Part shown: positions 33,382 through 40,562 of the stretch, in pieces
How the letters are laid out: each line of letters opens with the position of its first letter
Numbering within the stretch: the first letter of the stretch is position 1
Origin: Glycomyces harbinensis
GTDB taxonomy: Bacteria > Actinomycetota > Actinomycetes > Mycobacteriales > Micromonosporaceae
NCBI RefSeq assembly: GCF_900101745.1
Contig: NZ_FNAD01000001.1
Span: 558,001 to 622,000 of the forward strand
DNA: 64,000 bases
Reading direction: 5' to 3'
Notes under the pieces: generated by a model
What the model was told of the DNA's origin: nothing
The model's input: only the letters and a program-made list of their open reading frames with translations
The model's database searches: none
Translations under genes and position numbers: made by a program

Positions 33382-33528
33382 ATGGCTCTCCTCGATCTGC
33401 AAGGCATGGAAGGCAAGGACGAACTGTCCAACACCGGGAGCAGCTCCAGCGGCCACTCCTGCCCGAGCAACCTGAGCGCCGCCCTCTGCGGCGGCACCAG
33501 CGGCCTGAGCATCCTGCTCTGCCACTAG
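33382..33528 (+). CDS. ramS: SapB/AmfS-like class III lanthipeptide precursor
   Basis: Precursor peptide of 48 residues, too short for routine calling. Residues 2-10 (ALLDLQGME) hold the L-x-D-L-Q leader motif that LanKC enzymes recognise. The core has two S-x-x-S-x-x-x-C ring motifs, S29-N-L-S32-A-A-L-C36 and S40-G-L-S43-I-L-L-C47, the same arrangement as SapB, ending in His48. Unlike SapB there is an additional Cys27 after a run of four Ser (S20-S23). The ribosome site AAGGAAG lies at 33370-33376. In Streptomyces the mature product is a surfactant for aerial hyphae. Confidence 0.93.
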   Translation: MALLDLQGMEGKDELSNTGSSSSGHSCPSNLSAALCGGTSGLSILLCH

Positions 33529-33534
33529 TCGCCT

Positions 33535-33577
33535 GATCGCGGCCCCGGACAAGTCACCGATGTCCGGGGCCGCGATC
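33535..33577 (+). terminator. Long stem-loop between precursor and transporter genes
   Basis: Perfect 17-bp stem (33535-33551 with 33561-33577, arm GATCGCGGCCCCGGACA) and a 9-base loop, starting 6 bp after the precursor stop. No U tract follows. It probably attenuates transcription or protects the precursor mRNA, so that more peptide than transporter is made. Confidence 0.8.
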
Positions 33578-33593
33578 CGTGAACGGAGTCGGA

Positions 33594-35369
33594 ATGGCCA
33601 AAGGAGCAGGGGTCTCGGCGACCGCGGGGGCGCCGGCGGGAGCCGAGGCGGCGAACGCTGCGAGAGCGCGGGCCGAGGCGTTGCAGGCGTTGACGTTCGG
33701 GGCGGTCGTGCGGCGCTCCCGCGGCAGGCTGCCGCTCATCGGGGCGTCGGCGCTGGTCGGGTCGCTGAGCATGCTGGCGCTGCCGTTGGCGATGGCGCAG
33801 GCGGTGGACGCGATCGTCGCCGGCCGCGGCGCGGGCGTACCGGTCGCGGTCGCCGCGGGCCTGATCCTGCTCGGCGTGGCGTGCGACCTGGTCGACGCCT
33901 TCGCGGGGACCGCGTGCGCGGCCGACGCCGCCGCGTGGCTGCGGACCGGGCTGGTGCGCCGGGTCCTGGGCGCGCCGCATCGGGCCGACCGGTTCGATTC
34001 GGGGGATCTGGTCGCGCGGGTCTCGGCGGGCGCCGCCGACGCCGCGCACGCGGGCCCCAGCGCGGTCGCGCTCATCGCGGGCCTGGTGCCGCCGTTGGGG
34101 AGCCTGGTGCTCCTGGCGTGGCTGGACTGGCCGCTCGCGGTGGCGTTCCTGGCCGGGCTCGCTCTGGTCGGGATGGTGCTGCGGCTGTTCGCGAAGGAGA
34201 CCGCGGCGGCCGCATTGGACTATCAGGTGGTGCAGGGCCGCATGGCGGCCCGGTTGTCGGAGGCGCTGGCGGGCGGGCGCACGATCGCGGCGGCCGGCAC
34301 CAAGGGTGCCGAGACGCGGCGGATCCTGCGGGACCTGCCGGCCTTGGCCGAGCACGGGCGCGCGACGTGGCGGGCGCTGTCGGCGGCCGGGGCGCGGGCC
34401 GCGATCGCCGGACCGCTCGCGATGATCGGAGTGCTGGTCACCGCCGGGTTCATGTTGAGCCTGGGGCGCATCAGCGCCGGTGAACTGCTGGCGGCGGGCC
34501 AGTACGCGATGATCGGCGCCGGGCTGGGCTCGCTGACGGGCGTGGTCGCCGGGGCGGCCCGGGCGCGGGCGGCGGTCGCGAGGCTCGCGGAGGTGCATGA
34601 ACTGGCGCCCATGGCGTTCGGGGGCCGGGAGCTCCCGGGGAGCGGGTCGGAGACGCGGGGGCTGAACGGCCGATCGGTCAAGGCCGGCCGACTCGAATTC
34701 CGGGAAGTCGCGGTCGCGGGAGACGCGGGTCCACTGCTCGACGGGGTGTCGTTCGTCGTGCCGGGTGGCGCGGTCGCGGCGGTGGTCGGGGCGTCGGGGT
34801 CGGGCAAGTCGGTGCTCGCGCAGGTCGCGGCCCGGCTGCGCGATCCCGAGGGTGGGGTGGTGCTGCTCGACGGGGTGCCGCTGCCGGAGTTGTCGCGGGA
34901 GGCGCTGCGGCGGGCGGTCGGGCACGCGAGCGAACGGCCGGCGCTCGCGGGCGAGACGCTGGCGGATGCGATGGGGCCGGGGCGGAGCCGCGTTGAGGTC
35001 GAGGCGTCGGCGAGAGCGCTTGGCGCTCATGCGTTCGCGGTCCGGCTTCCGGAGGGGTACGACACGGAGTTGGCGGTCGTGCCGATGTCGGGCGGCGAGG
35101 CGCAGCGGATCGGGCTCGCGCGGTCGTGGCCGGCCGAGCGGGTGCTGGTGCTGGACGACGCGACCGGGAGTCTGGATGCGGTCAGTGAGCAGCTCATCGA
35201 GGACGCGTTGGCCGAGCGCGGGAGGACCCGGCTGGTCGTGACCCACCATGTCGCAGCGGCGGCGAGGGCGGATCTGGTGGTCTGGCTCGAGGTGGGAACG
35301 GTGCGGGGCGTCGGCGCGCACGCAGCACTGTGGACCGATCCGGACTACCGGGCGGTGTTCGCCTCATGA
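33594..35369 (+). CDS. ramA: ABC transporter half (membrane + ATPase), RamA-like
   Basis: Half-transporter of 591 residues: six membrane helices to about residue 330, then an ATPase domain. Walker A is GASGSGKS (about 398-405), the signature is MSGGEAQRIGL, and Walker B is VLVLDDAT with D-loop GSLD and VTHH. The catalytic Glu after Walker B is an Asp here, so this site is probably weak and the partner carries the main ATPase site. It exports the modified lanthipeptide with the RamB-like protein. The start is ATG 33594 with CGGAG upstream; GTG 33579 would lie within the stem-loop. Confidence 0.9.
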   Translation: MAKGAGVSATAGAPAGAEAANAARARAEALQALTFGAVVRRSRGRLPLIGASALVGSLSMLALPLAMAQAVDAIVAGRGAGVPVAVAAGLILLGVACDLVDAFAGTACAADAAAWLRTGLVRRVLGAPHRADRFDSGDLVARVSAGAADAAHAGPSAVALIAGLVPPLGSLVLLAWLDWPLAVAFLAGLALVGMVLRLFAKETAAAALDYQVVQGRMAARLSEALAGGRTIAAAGTKGAETRRILRDLPALAEHGRATWRALSAAGARAAIAGPLAMIGVLVTAGFMLSLGRISAGELLAAGQYAMIGAGLGSLTGVVAGAARARAAVARLAEVHELAPMAFGGRELPGSGSETRGLNGRSVKAGRLEFREVAVAGDAGPLLDGVSFVVPGGAVAAVVGASGSGKSVLAQVAARLRDPEGGVVLLDGVPLPELSREALRRAVGHASERPALAGETLADAMGPGRSRVEVEASARALGAHAFAVRLPEGYDTELAVVPMSGGEAQRIGLARSWPAERVLVLDDATGSLDAVSEQLIEDALAERGRTRLVVTHHVAAAARADLVVWLEVGTVRGVGAHAALWTDPDYRAVFAS

Positions 35370-35518
35370 GCACGGCAGGGTCGCGGCCGTGCCGCGGACG
35401 CTCAGGGAGCCCGGCGCGGTGGAGCCCGGGCGGGGCCCGCCGGCTCCGCCCGCACGCCGCGAACCGACCTGCACGCGTCCGGCCGCCGATCCGAGAGTGC
35501 GAGGGACTCCCCCAGTGA
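35366..35518 (+). CDS. Possible 50-residue bridging ORF between the two ABC genes
   Basis: An ATG at 35366 overlaps the ramA-like stop (ATGA), and its TGA overlaps the GTG start of the ramB-like gene (GTGA). The product would be very Arg/Pro/Gly-rich with no recognisable fold. It may simply keep ribosomes moving across the 145-bp gap for translational coupling, or it may be chance in GC-rich DNA. Codon composition does not make a strong case for a functional protein. Confidence 0.35.
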   Translation: MSTAGSRPCRGRSGSPARWSPGGARRLRPHAANRPARVRPPIRECEGLPQ

Positions 35519-37224
35519 GACGTGAACTGCGTTATGCCGCATCGGGACTGCGACCCCGCGCGATCACCCGCCTGCTCGCCTGGTCGGTCCTGGAGACGCT
35601 GCCGACCGCCCTCTTCGGGCTCCTGGTCGCCCGGGCCGTGGACGACGGGTTCTTGGCCGGGCGCCCGTGGACCGGCGCCGCTTGGCTCGGCGGGCTCCTG
35701 CTCGCGGCCGCCGTCGGCGCCGTCGGCTCCCGGCAGGTCTACGCCGGGCTCGGCGCGCTGGTCGAGCCGTTCCGCGACCGCCTCGTGCGGCTCGTGATCG
35801 GCCGCGCCGTCGGCGCCGCCGTCGCCGGGCGGCCCGAAGCCGGGGCGCTGTCGCTGCTGACCCGCCAGGTCGAGATCGCCCGCGACGCGTACGCGGGCGC
35901 GGTCCTGTCGATCCGCGGCTGCCTGGTCGCCACCGTCGGCGTCACCATCGGGCTCCTCGCCCTCGACGGACGACTCGCGCTCCTCGTACTGCCGCTGTTC
36001 GGCCTGGGGCTCTTGGCGTTCGCGTGCACGCTCGGATACGCCGCCGACCGCCAGCGCGAGGCCGCCGTCGCCGATGCGGCGCTCACCGACCGGGTCGGCG
36101 AGGTCGTCAGGGCGGTCCGCGACCTCGCGGCCTGCGGCGGCGAGGCGCACGGCGCCTCGCTCGCGGCCCGGCCGATCGAGGCGCAGGCCGCCGCCGAGCG
36201 GGCGCTGGCGCGGGCGGCGGCGCTGCGGTCGGTGTGCTTCGCGATCGGCGGTTGGCTGCCGCTGCTGGCGATCCTGGCCGCCGCGCCCGCGCTGACCGAC
36301 AGCGGCGTGAGCGCCGGCGCGATCACGGGCGCACTGTTCTATGTGCTCACCGGACTCCAACCCGCGCTGACCGCCTTGGTGTCGGGGCTCGGCGGCAGCG
36401 GGCTGCGCCTGTACGTCGCCTTGAGCCGCATCCTGTCCCGCGAACCGGTCACGTCGGCGCGCGGGGCGAAGCCGGCATCGATCGGCGAGGGGTCCGTGCT
36501 GTCGGCTCGGGGTCTGACGTTCGCGTACGGCCCCCATGCCGCCCCTGCGGTCCGGGATCTGGACGTGGCGGTCATGGACGGGGACCATCTGGCGGTCATC
36601 GGCCCCAGCGGGATCGGCAAGTCCACGCTCGCGGCGCTGCTGTGCGGGACGCTGCGGCCCGACGCGGGGACGGTCGCCTACGGCGGGGCCGACGCCGCCG
36701 GGCTCTCGGCCAGGGAGCTGGCGCGGCGGCGGGTGCTCATCCCGCAGGAGGCCTACGTCTTCACCGGTACGGTCCGCGCGAACCTCGCGTATCTACGCCG
36801 CGACGCCGACGATGCGGCGGTGCTGGCCTCGGCGGAGGCGGTCGGAGCGCTGGCGCTGGTGGATCGGCTCTGCGGGCTCGACGCCGAAGTGGACCCGGGG
36901 CGGCTGTCGGCCGGGGAGCGCCAGCTCGTGGCACTGGCCCGCGCGCACCTGTCACCCGCGCCGATCGCGATCCTCGACGAGGCCACCAGTCACCTCGACC
37001 CGGCGGCCGAACGTCGCGCCGAGGCGGCGTTTCGCGCCCGCGGGGCGCTCGTGGTCATCGCGCACCGGCCCGGGTCGGCGCTGCGCGCCGAGCGGATCAT
37101 GGTGATGGACGGCCAGAGCGCGCTCGTGGGCGACCGCGAGTCCCTGCGGGAGGCGTCGGAGCTGTTCCGGGAGTTCCTCGCGCACTGGGGCGAGGAGCCG
37201 GTTCAGATCCAGCCGGCCTCCTGA
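35515..37224 (+). CDS. ramB: ABC transporter half (membrane + ATPase), RamB-like
   Basis: Second half-transporter, 569 residues from GTG 35515. The membrane domain spans about residues 1-310 and the ATPase about 330-569. Walker A is GPSGIGKS (about 363-370), the signature is the divergent RLSAGERQL, and Walker B is IAILDEAT with the catalytic Glu intact. Together with the RamA-like half it should form an asymmetric exporter for the lanthipeptide. The open frame extends upstream into the ramA-like gene, but conserved sequence begins at VRRELRYAASGLRPRAI. It converges on the regulator gene, overlapping it by 22 bp. Confidence 0.9.
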   Translation: MRRELRYAASGLRPRAITRLLAWSVLETLPTALFGLLVARAVDDGFLAGRPWTGAAWLGGLLLAAAVGAVGSRQVYAGLGALVEPFRDRLVRLVIGRAVGAAVAGRPEAGALSLLTRQVEIARDAYAGAVLSIRGCLVATVGVTIGLLALDGRLALLVLPLFGLGLLAFACTLGYAADRQREAAVADAALTDRVGEVVRAVRDLAACGGEAHGASLAARPIEAQAAAERALARAAALRSVCFAIGGWLPLLAILAAAPALTDSGVSAGAITGALFYVLTGLQPALTALVSGLGGSGLRLYVALSRILSREPVTSARGAKPASIGEGSVLSARGLTFAYGPHAAPAVRDLDVAVMDGDHLAVIGPSGIGKSTLAALLCGTLRPDAGTVAYGGADAAGLSARELARRRVLIPQEAYVFTGTVRANLAYLRRDADDAAVLASAEAVGALALVDRLCGLDAEVDPGRLSAGERQLVALARAHLSPAPIAILDEATSHLDPAAERRAEAAFRARGALVVIAHRPGSALRAERIMVMDGQSALVGDRESLREASELFREFLAHWGEEPVQIQPAS

Positions 37225-37805
37225 GCGATGCGGACCGCGTCGATGCGGCTGCGCGCGCCGGACTTGTGGATCGCGTTCGACAGGTAGTTGCGGACCGTTC
37301 CGACCTCCAGGAAGAGCTTGTCGGCGATGTCGCGTGTGGTCGCGCCGGTGAGGATGAGGCCCAGCACTTCCTGCTCGCGCGGGGTGAGCGGGTTGGCGCG
37401 GGCCCGCAGTGCGGCCACGGCGACCCGGGCGTCGAGGACGGCCTCGCCGCGCGAGAGGCGGTGTATGGCCTCGACGAAGCCCTCGAAGGTCGCGTCGGTG
37501 GTCATGACGCCGACGCGCGGCACCAGCCAGGTCAGGTCGGGGAGGACGCCGGCGGAGCGTCCGGGGTCGATGAGCAGCAGCACGCCCGTCTCCGGCAGCG
37601 CCTCGCAGAGCACCGTCAAGGTCTCGGAGGGCAGTAAGCCCGCCTCGTGGACGAGTATGTGCGGCCGCATTCTGGAAGCGGCCGCGATCACGTCCTCATC
37701 GCAGTCGAGATCAGCGACGACTGTGATGCCGTGGGCCTTGTCGAGGCCGCGCGCGAGCGCGGTCCGCCACAGGCTCTTGTCGTGTTTGAGGAGAACCCGG
37801 ATCAT
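37203..37805 (-). CDS. ramR: LuxR-type atypical response regulator, RamR-like
   Basis: Regulator of 200 residues with a NarL/FixJ layout. Residues 1-125 form a receiver-like domain and 140-200 a LuxR helix-turn-helix (LTPREQEVLGLILTGATTRDIADKLFLEVGTVRNYLSNAIHKSGARSR). The receiver is atypical: the acidic pair reads H8-D9 and the phospho-acceptor Asp position is H53 (ILVHEAG), so control by phosphorylation is unlikely. In Streptomyces ram clusters the LuxR-type RamR activates the operon; the same role is inferred from position. The start is the ATG at 37805 (MIRVLLK, the normal receiver opening). Confidence 0.88.
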   Translation of the reverse strand: MIRVLLKHDKSLWRTALARGLDKAHGITVVADLDCDEDVIAAASRMRPHILVHEAGLLPSETLTVLCEALPETGVLLLIDPGRSAGVLPDLTWLVPRVGVMTTDATFEGFVEAIHRLSRGEAVLDARVAVAALRARANPLTPREQEVLGLILTGATTRDIADKLFLEVGTVRNYLSNAIHKSGARSRIDAVRIAQEAGWI

Positions 37806-37880
37806 CGTTACCCATCTATCGCGATGCACGGTCATCCGGCGAGGCCCCCACCGCTTCGCCTGGTTGTGTAGTCGCCCCCC

Positions 37881-37904
37881 TACCCTGTCGAGGGTACCGG
37901 TACC
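37881..37904. promoter_or_regulatory. Overlapping palindromes upstream of ramR-like gene
   Basis: TACCCT-GTCG-AGGGTA (37881-37896) overlaps GGTACCGGTACC (37893-37904), 76-99 bp upstream of the regulator start in a 184-bp gap that holds no gene. They are candidate protein-binding sites; an AT-rich stretch follows to about 37960. Confidence 0.5.
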
Positions 37905-37989
37905 AAAGGCCGTTAAACAATATGAACAAGACTGATCATTGACAAACCGGGGGTAAATGATCTTGGGGTCCGTCGAATGATCGTGGGCC

Positions 37990-38568
37990 TCATTCCTCCT
38001 GGCACGTGGCGAGGTTGCGTTCGAGGCGGTCGAGCAGGACGGCGAACTGCTCGCGGTCGGCGCCGCTGAAGCCGTCGCAGGTGATGGCGTCGAGGCGGCG
38101 CCAGGAGTCCTCGATGCGGCCTTGGAGGTCGCGGCCCTGCGCGGTGAGGGCGACGACCGAGACGCGGCGGTCGGCGGGGTCGGGTCGGCGCTCGACGAAC
38201 CCGGCGCGTTCGAGGCGCTGGAGCATCTTGGTGACGGTGGAGGGGTCGGTGCCGATCTCGGCGACCAGGCGCGACTGGCGGGTCTCGCCGTGGTCGGCGA
38301 GGTGGCCGAGCATGATCTCCTGGCCCGGGTAGAGGCCGATCTCGCGCAGGAGGCGGGCCGCGGCGACCCGGTGGGCGCGCCCGACCCTGAAGAGGGCGTG
38401 GCCGATCCCGCCGACGCGCGAGGCGGTGTCGCAAGGGGCGTCGTCGAGTGCGGTGCCGTTGCGGGAGGGGCTGTCCCGCAAGGCGCCGTCGCTCGCGGCA
38501 CTGTCGTTCAAGGCGCTGTAGCGCGCGTCGCTTTCGCGTGCCCCGGTGGTGGTGCGGCTGCCGTCCAT
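37990..38568 (-). CDS. MarR-family transcriptional regulator
   Basis: Regulator of 192 residues with a winged helix-turn-helix: LYPGQEIMLGHLADHGETRQSRLVAEIGTDPSTVTKMLQRLERAGFVERRPDPADRRVSVVALT (about residues 75-140). The first 45 residues are a low-complexity Asp/Ser/Arg-rich extension not found in most MarR proteins. The ATG at 38568 follows the palindromes at 38586-38621, which are probably its operators, and the divergent pirin gene is its likely target. Confidence 0.87.
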   Translation of the reverse strand: MDGSRTTTGARESDARYSALNDSAASDGALRDSPSRNGTALDDAPCDTASRVGGIGHALFRVGRAHRVAAARLLREIGLYPGQEIMLGHLADHGETRQSRLVAEIGTDPSTVTKMLQRLERAGFVERRPDPADRRVSVVALTAQGRDLQGRIEDSWRRLDAITCDGFSGADREQFAVLLDRLERNLATCQEE

Positions 38569-38585
38569 ACCCCGAGCGTAGCAAT

Positions 38586-38621
38586 AGTTGGTCGGCCAAT
38601 GATATTGTTGGCTGACCAACT
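38586..38621. promoter_or_regulatory. MarR operator region
   Basis: AGTTGGTCGGCCAA (38586-38599) and TTGGCTGACCAACT (38608-38621) are inverted copies matching at 13 of 14 positions across 8 bp. Each half is itself a TTGG-N4-CCAA palindrome. They lie 17 bp before the MarR start and 44 bp before the pirin start. Confidence 0.82.
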
Positions 38622-38665
38622 GATTCCGGCGTGACGCCGGACAGGACGACCGGAGGAGGCCTCCC

Positions 38666-39694
38666 ATGCCCGCAGTGACCGCACCCGACATCCTCGCGCT
38701 GCCGCGCCTCGACGCGCCCGCGCTGGAGTCGCGTCCCCGCGCGGCGGCCAAGGTGTCGGACTCGATCCGCACCCTCGAAGGCGGCGGCTTCCCCGTCCGC
38801 AGGCCCTTCCCCACGCCCAGCGTCGCCGACGCGGGCGACCCGTTCCTCCTGCTCGACCACATGGTCGCCGCCTACGAGCCGCACGAGGCCAAGGGCGCGC
38901 CCTGGCACCCGCACCGCGGCTTCGAGACCGTCACCTACCTCATGGACGGCACCTTCGTGCACACCGACTCCCACGGCGGAGGCGGCGTGATCCGCGGCGG
39001 CGACACCCAGTGGATGACCGCCGGCTCGGGCCTGCTGCACGACGAGCTGCCCTCGGAGAAGCTCGTCATGACCGGCGGGGACTTCGACGGCGTCCAGCTG
39101 TGGGTGAACCTGCCCAAGCGCGCCAAGTGGAACCCGCCGAACTACCAGGACATCCGCGGCCCGGGCCTGACGCTGGTGGCCTCCCACGACGGCGGCGCGC
39201 TCGTGCGCGTCATCGCCGGGCAGGTCGCCGGGCACGACGGCCCCGGGCGCACCTACACGCCGATCACGCTCGTCCACGCCTCGCTCTCGCCGGGCGCGGA
39301 AGTGCGGATCCCCTGGCAGCACTCGTTCTCGGCCATGGCGTTCGCCCTCCACGGCGACGGCTACGCCGGCGACGAGCGGCGCCCGCTCAAGGAATCGCAA
39401 CTGGTCCAGTTCGCCTCCGGCGGCGACTACATCACCGTCGGGGCCGGACCCGAGCAGCCGCACTCGACCGGCGCGATGGAAGTGCTCCTGCTCGGCGGCG
39501 AGCCGATCAACGAGCCCGTGGCGCGCTACGGCCCGTTCGTGATGAACTCGCGGGCCGAGATCGTCCAGGCCGTCGAGGACTTCCAGGCCGGCCGCATGGG
39601 CGAGATCCCGGCCGGACGCCAGGGCCGCGAGTTCGCCCCCGACCCCGAGAACCCCTGGGTTCCCGAGGTGCCGGGCGGTTGCGAGCAGCTGTAG
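38666..39694 (+). CDS. Pirin-family protein
   Basis: Bicupin pirin of 342 residues. The metal ligands are visible: H81 and H83 in WHPHRGFETVTYL, H125 and E127 in SGLLHDE. The C-terminal cupin is conserved. Bacterial pirins act as metal-dependent quercetinase-like dioxygenases or regulators; which applies here is unknown. The ribosome site GGAGGAGG lies at 38652-38659. Divergent from MarR with shared operators, so it is probably induced by that regulator's signal. Two strong hairpins follow. Confidence 0.92.
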   Translation: MPAVTAPDILALPRLDAPALESRPRAAAKVSDSIRTLEGGGFPVRRPFPTPSVADAGDPFLLLDHMVAAYEPHEAKGAPWHPHRGFETVTYLMDGTFVHTDSHGGGGVIRGGDTQWMTAGSGLLHDELPSEKLVMTGGDFDGVQLWVNLPKRAKWNPPNYQDIRGPGLTLVASHDGGALVRVIAGQVAGHDGPGRTYTPITLVHASLSPGAEVRIPWQHSFSAMAFALHGDGYAGDERRPLKESQLVQFASGGDYITVGAGPEQPHSTGAMEVLLLGGEPINEPVARYGPFVMNSRAEIVQAVEDFQAGRMGEIPAGRQGREFAPDPENPWVPEVPGGCEQL

Positions 39695-39705
39695 GCGCAC
39701 GAGCC

Positions 39706-39785
39706 CGGTCGGGCCCGCCCGGTGGGGGCGGGCCCGACCGTTCTACACGGCGAAGGGGGCCCGACCGACCGGTCGGGCCCCCTTC
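39706..39785. terminator. Two consecutive terminator hairpins between convergent genes
   Basis: First: 15-bp perfect stem CGGTCGGGCCCGCCC (39706-39720 with 39726-39740). Second: 15-bp perfect stem GAAGGGGGCCCGACC (39752-39766 with 39771-39785). The second lies inside the last codons of the DedA gene. Together they insulate the pirin gene from DedA. Confidence 0.85.
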
Positions 39786-40492
39786 GTCTTCAGAGCGGTT
39801 AAGGCCGCCTGAACGGTGTCCGGAGCGTCGGGGCCTCCCGTCCCGGCCTCCGCGGCCGCGGGACCGGTCGCACCCAGCGGTTCGACCACCGCGAGCGTCC
39901 CCTCGGCGGCGCGGTTGCGCTGCCAGCGCTTGGCGAACCAGCCGAGCACGAAGCCGACGGCCAGGACCGTGACGACCGAGCCGATCAGCGACTCCCAGCC
40001 CGGACCGGCGATCCACACGATGAGCAGGCCGAGGCCGACCGTGTACAGCGCCCACAGCGCCCCGCCGAGGGCCGCCATGCGCGCGTACGGTGCACGGCCG
40101 CCGCCCGCGGCGACCCACGCGAGCGTGGTCCGCCCGGCCGGCAGGAACCGCGCGACCATCGTCGTCCGATAGGGATGGTCGACGACGGTGCGCTGTATCA
40201 GCCCTTCGAGCTTGAGCACGGTACGCGTCACCAGGCGGCTCGCCGTCGCGGCGTCCACGTGCGGCCCGCGCCGGCGGATGCCGGCCCGCACCGCGCGGAA
40301 CACCCGGTAGCCCAGGAACTCGCCGAGCCACGAAGAGCCGGCCGCGCCGATGATGAGCACGCCGACCAGGAGGGGGTTGCCGAACACGAGGCCGACCATC
40401 GCGGTCACCAGCGTCGCACTCGGCAGCATCGGGATGAAGAAGTCAGCGACCACCATCCCGATCAGGATGAGCATCGCCCAGAAGAAGACCAT
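39743..40492 (-). CDS. DedA-family (VTT domain) membrane protein
   Basis: Protein of 249 residues with about five hydrophobic segments. The DedA/VTT pattern is present: PMLPSATLVTAMVGLVFGNP, IIGAAGSSWLGEFLGYRVFR and VARFLPAGRTTLAWVAAGGGRAPYARMA, with the conserved RF-P-x-x-R. DedA proteins are undecaprenyl-phosphate or lipid transporters/flippases in other bacteria. The C-terminal 50 residues are Ala/Gly-rich and include a terminator hairpin, so the tail is probably unstructured. Confidence 0.87.
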   Translation of the reverse strand: MVFFWAMLILIGMVVADFFIPMLPSATLVTAMVGLVFGNPLLVGVLIIGAAGSSWLGEFLGYRVFRAVRAGIRRRGPHVDAATASRLVTRTVLKLEGLIQRTVVDHPYRTTMVARFLPAGRTTLAWVAAGGGRAPYARMAALGGALWALYTVGLGLLIVWIAGPGWESLIGSVVTVLAVGFVLGWFAKRWQRNRAAEGTLAVVEPLGATGPAAAEAGTGGPDAPDTVQAALTALKTKGARPVGRAPFAV

Positions 40493-40562
40493 GGGGTCCC
40501 CCGTTCACCGATACCTTCGGGGACCCGGACCGGGGGTCGGTCCGGGTCCCCTGCGGCATCGG

